The translations under genes and the position numbers were made by a program. Below the pieces are notes generated by a model. The model saw only the letters and a list, made by a program, of their open reading frames with translations, had not been told where the DNA came from and made no database searches. A DNA stretch of 64,000 nucleotides from Anaerotignum neopropionicum (lineage in GTDB: Bacteria > Bacillota > Clostridia > Lachnospirales > Anaerotignaceae). Shown in pieces: positions 61,972-64,000 of the stretch. The stretch is taken from assembly GCF_001571775.1 (NCBI RefSeq), contig NZ_LRVM01000002.1, forward strand, positions 124,001 to 188,000, read 5' to 3'. Every line of letters begins with the position of its first letter. Positions within the stretch are counted from its first letter, which is position 1.

Positions 61972-63277
61972 GGAAATCAAGGCGGGGCTGGAAACTACCG
62001 AGAAAGGCGGTGTCCGTCAGAGCATACGGAACTGCCTGACCGTATTCCAGCGTGACCCGCTGCTTTCCGGGGCTATCGCATACAACATCCTGACTGACCG
62101 CAAGGACATTATAAAGCCCATCGGCTTCTACAGAGAAAGCACCGCCCTGAACGATACGGACATGAAGTATCTGCTTCTCTATCTGGAAGAAACCTATGGG
62201 CTTACCAATGAGAAAAAGATTGATAACGCCATCGGGATTGTGGCGAATGAAAACAAGTACCATCCCATCCGGGACTATTTAAGTGCCCTTGTGTGGGACG
62301 GTACAGAACGAATTCGCTTCTGTCTGCGGCACTTTCTGGGGGCTGACGCAGACGATTACACTTATGAAGCGTTGAAGCTGTTCCTGCTGGGTGCAATCTC
62401 ACGAGCCTTTCAGCCGGGGTGCAAGTTTGAAATCATGCTCTGTCTGGTCGGCGGTCAGGGGGCTGGCAAGTCCACCTTCTTCCGTCTGCTGGCAGTCCGG
62501 GATGAGTGGTTCTCCGATGATTTGCGGAAGCTGGACGATGACAATGTGTACCGCAAGCTGCAAGGTCACTGGATTATCGAAATGTCGGAAATGATGGCAA
62601 CTGCAAACGCCAAGAGCATTGAGGAAATCAAGTCATTTTTAAGCCGGCAGAAAGAGGTTTACAAGATACCCTATGAAACCCACCCGGCAGACCGCCCCCG
62701 TCAGTGCGTGTTTGGCGGCACTTCCAATGCCCTTGACTTCCTGCCCCTTGACCGTTCCGGCAACCGCCGCTTTATCCCGGTCATGGTGTACCCGGAGCAA
62801 GCCGAGGTTCACATTTTGGAGGACGAAGCCGCTTCCAGAGCCTATATCGAGCAGATGTGGGCGGAAGCGATGGAGATTTACCGAAGCGGCAGGTTCAAGC
62901 TGGCATTCAGCCCCGCCATGCAGCGGTATCTCAAAGAACACCAGCGGGATTTTATGCCGGAGGACACCAAAGCAGGGATGATACAGGCGTATCTTGATAA
63001 GTACACCGGGAGCATGGTCTGTTCCAAGCAGCTCTACAAGGAAGCCTTAAACCATGCCTTTGACGAGCCGAAGCAATGGGAAATCCGGGAAATCAACGAG
63101 ATTATGAACCAGTGCATTGACCGCTGGCGGTACTTCCCGAACCCAAGAATGTTTTCAGAATATGGCAGACAAAAGGGCTGGGAGCGTGAAAACCCGGCAA
63201 CGGACTCCGGCAACCCGTCTGAAAAAACGATGGACGGTTTTGTGGAGGTCACAGAACAGATGGAGCTTCCATTCTGA
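61883..63277 (+). CDS. VapE-family (virulence-associated E) P-loop protein
   Basis: A 464-residue P-loop protein. Walker A is GGQGAGKST at residues 190-198, with VWDGTERI and EMSEMMATANAKSIEEIKSF as family marks and RRFIPVMVY later. VapE proteins act as phage-type helicases or initiators in replication of satellite elements and IMEs. The frame overlaps the CHC2 gene by 89 bases, and the exact start is uncertain (TTG 61883, or a downstream start at about residue 20). Confidence 0.85.
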   Translation: MNSEWQSLQPQTQQELKNTMNAMQPPQSVEEIKAGLETTEKGGVRQSIRNCLTVFQRDPLLSGAIAYNILTDRKDIIKPIGFYRESTALNDTDMKYLLLYLEETYGLTNEKKIDNAIGIVANENKYHPIRDYLSALVWDGTERIRFCLRHFLGADADDYTYEALKLFLLGAISRAFQPGCKFEIMLCLVGGQGAGKSTFFRLLAVRDEWFSDDLRKLDDDNVYRKLQGHWIIEMSEMMATANAKSIEEIKSFLSRQKEVYKIPYETHPADRPRQCVFGGTSNALDFLPLDRSGNRRFIPVMVYPEQAEVHILEDEAASRAYIEQMWAEAMEIYRSGRFKLAFSPAMQRYLKEHQRDFMPEDTKAGMIQAYLDKYTGSMVCSKQLYKEALNHAFDEPKQWEIREINEIMNQCIDRWRYFPNPRMFSEYGRQKGWERENPATDSGNPSEKTMDGFVEVTEQMELPF

Positions 63278-63518
63278 AAATGACAGCCCGTTGCACCCCC
63301 TGTTGCTGTCCCGTTGCCGAGCCGGTTGCCGGGGAAAATCCCATAACTGCGGGCTTTTCTCCCCTATGACAACCAAAACAACAGAAAAATAAAAGAAAAG
63401 TATAAATAGTAACCACCGCCAGATTGAGATTGTTTGCAAGGTCTTTTGAAGCCCGTTGCCGGACTTCGTTGCCGACACCATGTGTCTGGCTATTTTCATG
63501 TATGGAGGATAACTGCCT

Positions 63519-63716
63519 ATGGCAAAAAACAAAACAGAGATTCATGTGACCACTGTATTTGACGGGGAACTTGACGCTACTGATGTGTTCGTCAGCCTGA
63601 TTTCCCAGAAATACGGCAAGGCAAATACGAAAGAATATCTTGCTAAAAAGAAAGATTTGAAGTATAATGAAGATGAGGTTCAAAAGAGCCAGATACCGTC
63701 TGGATTGTGTGGGTAA
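63519..63716 (+). CDS. Small transposon protein upstream of the recombinase
   Basis: A 65-residue protein (MAKNKTEIHVTTVFDGELDA, then TDVFVSLISQKYGK) behind TGGAGG. In Tn4451-like elements a small protein of this kind commonly stands next to the recombinase. The stop is directly followed by the recombinase start. The gap before it (63278-63518) has no gene. Confidence 0.65.
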   Translation: MAKNKTEIHVTTVFDGELDATDVFVSLISQKYGKANTKEYLAKKKDLKYNEDEVQKSQIPSGLCG

Positions 63717-64000
63717 ATGGCTATGATGAACGAAATGGAATATAGGACAATCGGTTCGGCACTTGCCGGAGGGTATCGTGCAGCGGTCTATTGCAGGCTG
63801 TCAAAGGACGATGACCTGCAAGGCGAAAGTGCCAGTATCGCAAACCAGCGTGATATGCTGGAAAAATACTGCGAAAAGCAGGGATGGGAGGTTGTGGCAG
63901 TCTATCAGGACGATGGCTTCACAGGTCTTAATATGGAGCGTCCTGATTTACAGAGAATGTTGAGAGCCATTGAGCGCAGGCAAATCAACCTTGTCATCAC
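63717..64000 (+). CDS. Large serine recombinase of element C (3' partial)
   Basis: The first 94 residues are seen. The catalytic serine is in AVYCRLSKDDD (S29), followed by QGESASIANQRDML and FTGLNMERPDLQ, which identify a large serine recombinase similar to that of B1. The start ATG follows directly on the preceding stop. The gene runs off the window, so its length and DNA-binding parts cannot be judged. Confidence 0.9.
   Translation, partial: MAMMNEMEYRTIGSALAGGYRAAVYCRLSKDDDLQGESASIANQRDMLEKYCEKQGWEVVAVYQDDGFTGLNMERPDLQRMLRAIERRQINLVI

Larger units (their letters stand above)
53806..64000. mobile_element. Element C: second Tn4451-like element(s), right end outside window
   Basis: It begins where maff2 is cut, near GG at 53806-53807, and has XRE/TnpV at the left, then cargo, a second oriT and relaxase, primase and helicase, and a recombinase start at the right edge. 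The left part (53.8-56.4 kb) is AT-rich and the right part GC-rich. It is possible that the two parts come from different elements joined by recombination. Confidence 0.6.

Overview
The window is a stack of integrated mobile elements from a low-GC Gram-positive anaerobe (Bacillota, probably Clostridia or a relative). I see no tRNA, rRNA or ordinary chromosomal housekeeping genes. The evidence for the host group is the gene families present: a CD1115-type VirD4, Tn1549-like ParA/ParB/RepA/PcfB/Maff2, Tn4451-type recombinase/TnpV/TnpW modules, and strong AGGAGG ribosome binding sites. The genus cannot be named from the sequence. Base composition changes abruptly at the element borders: about 1-32 kb is AT-rich, 36-50 kb is GC-rich, 50-56 kb is AT-rich again and 56-64 kb is GC-rich.

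Element A (1 to about 22.4 kb, left end outside the window) is a mobilisable or conjugative element. It has a ribbon-helix-helix accessory protein, a MobP-type relaxase fused to Sel1 repeats, a Toprim/primase-like protein, a VirD4 coupling protein, an ImmA/XRE switch, a sigma-like regulator whose Shine-Dalgarno sits in a hairpin, a structured noncoding stretch, and three tandem serine-recombinase genes. The third of these is cut off. Its cargo is defence: a GmrSD-like type IV restriction protein and a compact seven-gene operon (10.2-15.4 kb). That operon has two DNA methyltransferases, a PD-(D/E)XK nuclease, an SfsA-like nuclease, a degenerate LAGLIDADG protein and two unknowns. It is my leading candidate for an undescribed restriction-modification system.

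Element B (about 22.4-53.8 kb) is a Tn1549-like ICE fragment: ParA, ParB, RepA, a large SLH-anchored surface protein, PcfB, VirD4 and Maff2. Two group II introns of one family interrupt it. A short one without an ORF (29803-30612) splits the last codons of the surface-protein gene, and a full one with its maturase (50998-53771) splits maff2. In both cases removing the intron restores the reading frame.

Element B1 (about 32087-50008) is a Tn4451-like integrative mobilisable element inserted at a GG dinucleotide in the virD4 gene of B. Joining the two flanks at GG restores virD4. B1 carries a large serine recombinase, TnpV, an AraC-regulated ECF-type transporter plus an ABC half-transporter pair and a DtxR-like regulator (probably metallophore or micronutrient uptake), three sigma-like regulators, a MobQ-type oriT and relaxase, a RelBE-type toxin-antitoxin pair, replication proteins and TnpW.

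Element C (about 53.8 kb to beyond the right edge) truncates maff2. It starts with a possible recombinase tail, an XRE protein and TnpV, then AT-rich cargo (SnoaL-like, GyrI-like, alpha/beta hydrolase), then a GC-rich module (XRE regulator, DUF3847, TTRAP, MobQ-type oriT and relaxase, CHC2 primase, VapE-like helicase). It ends with the beginning of another large serine recombinase. Several core functions have therefore been broken by later insertions, some of them in a reversible way.
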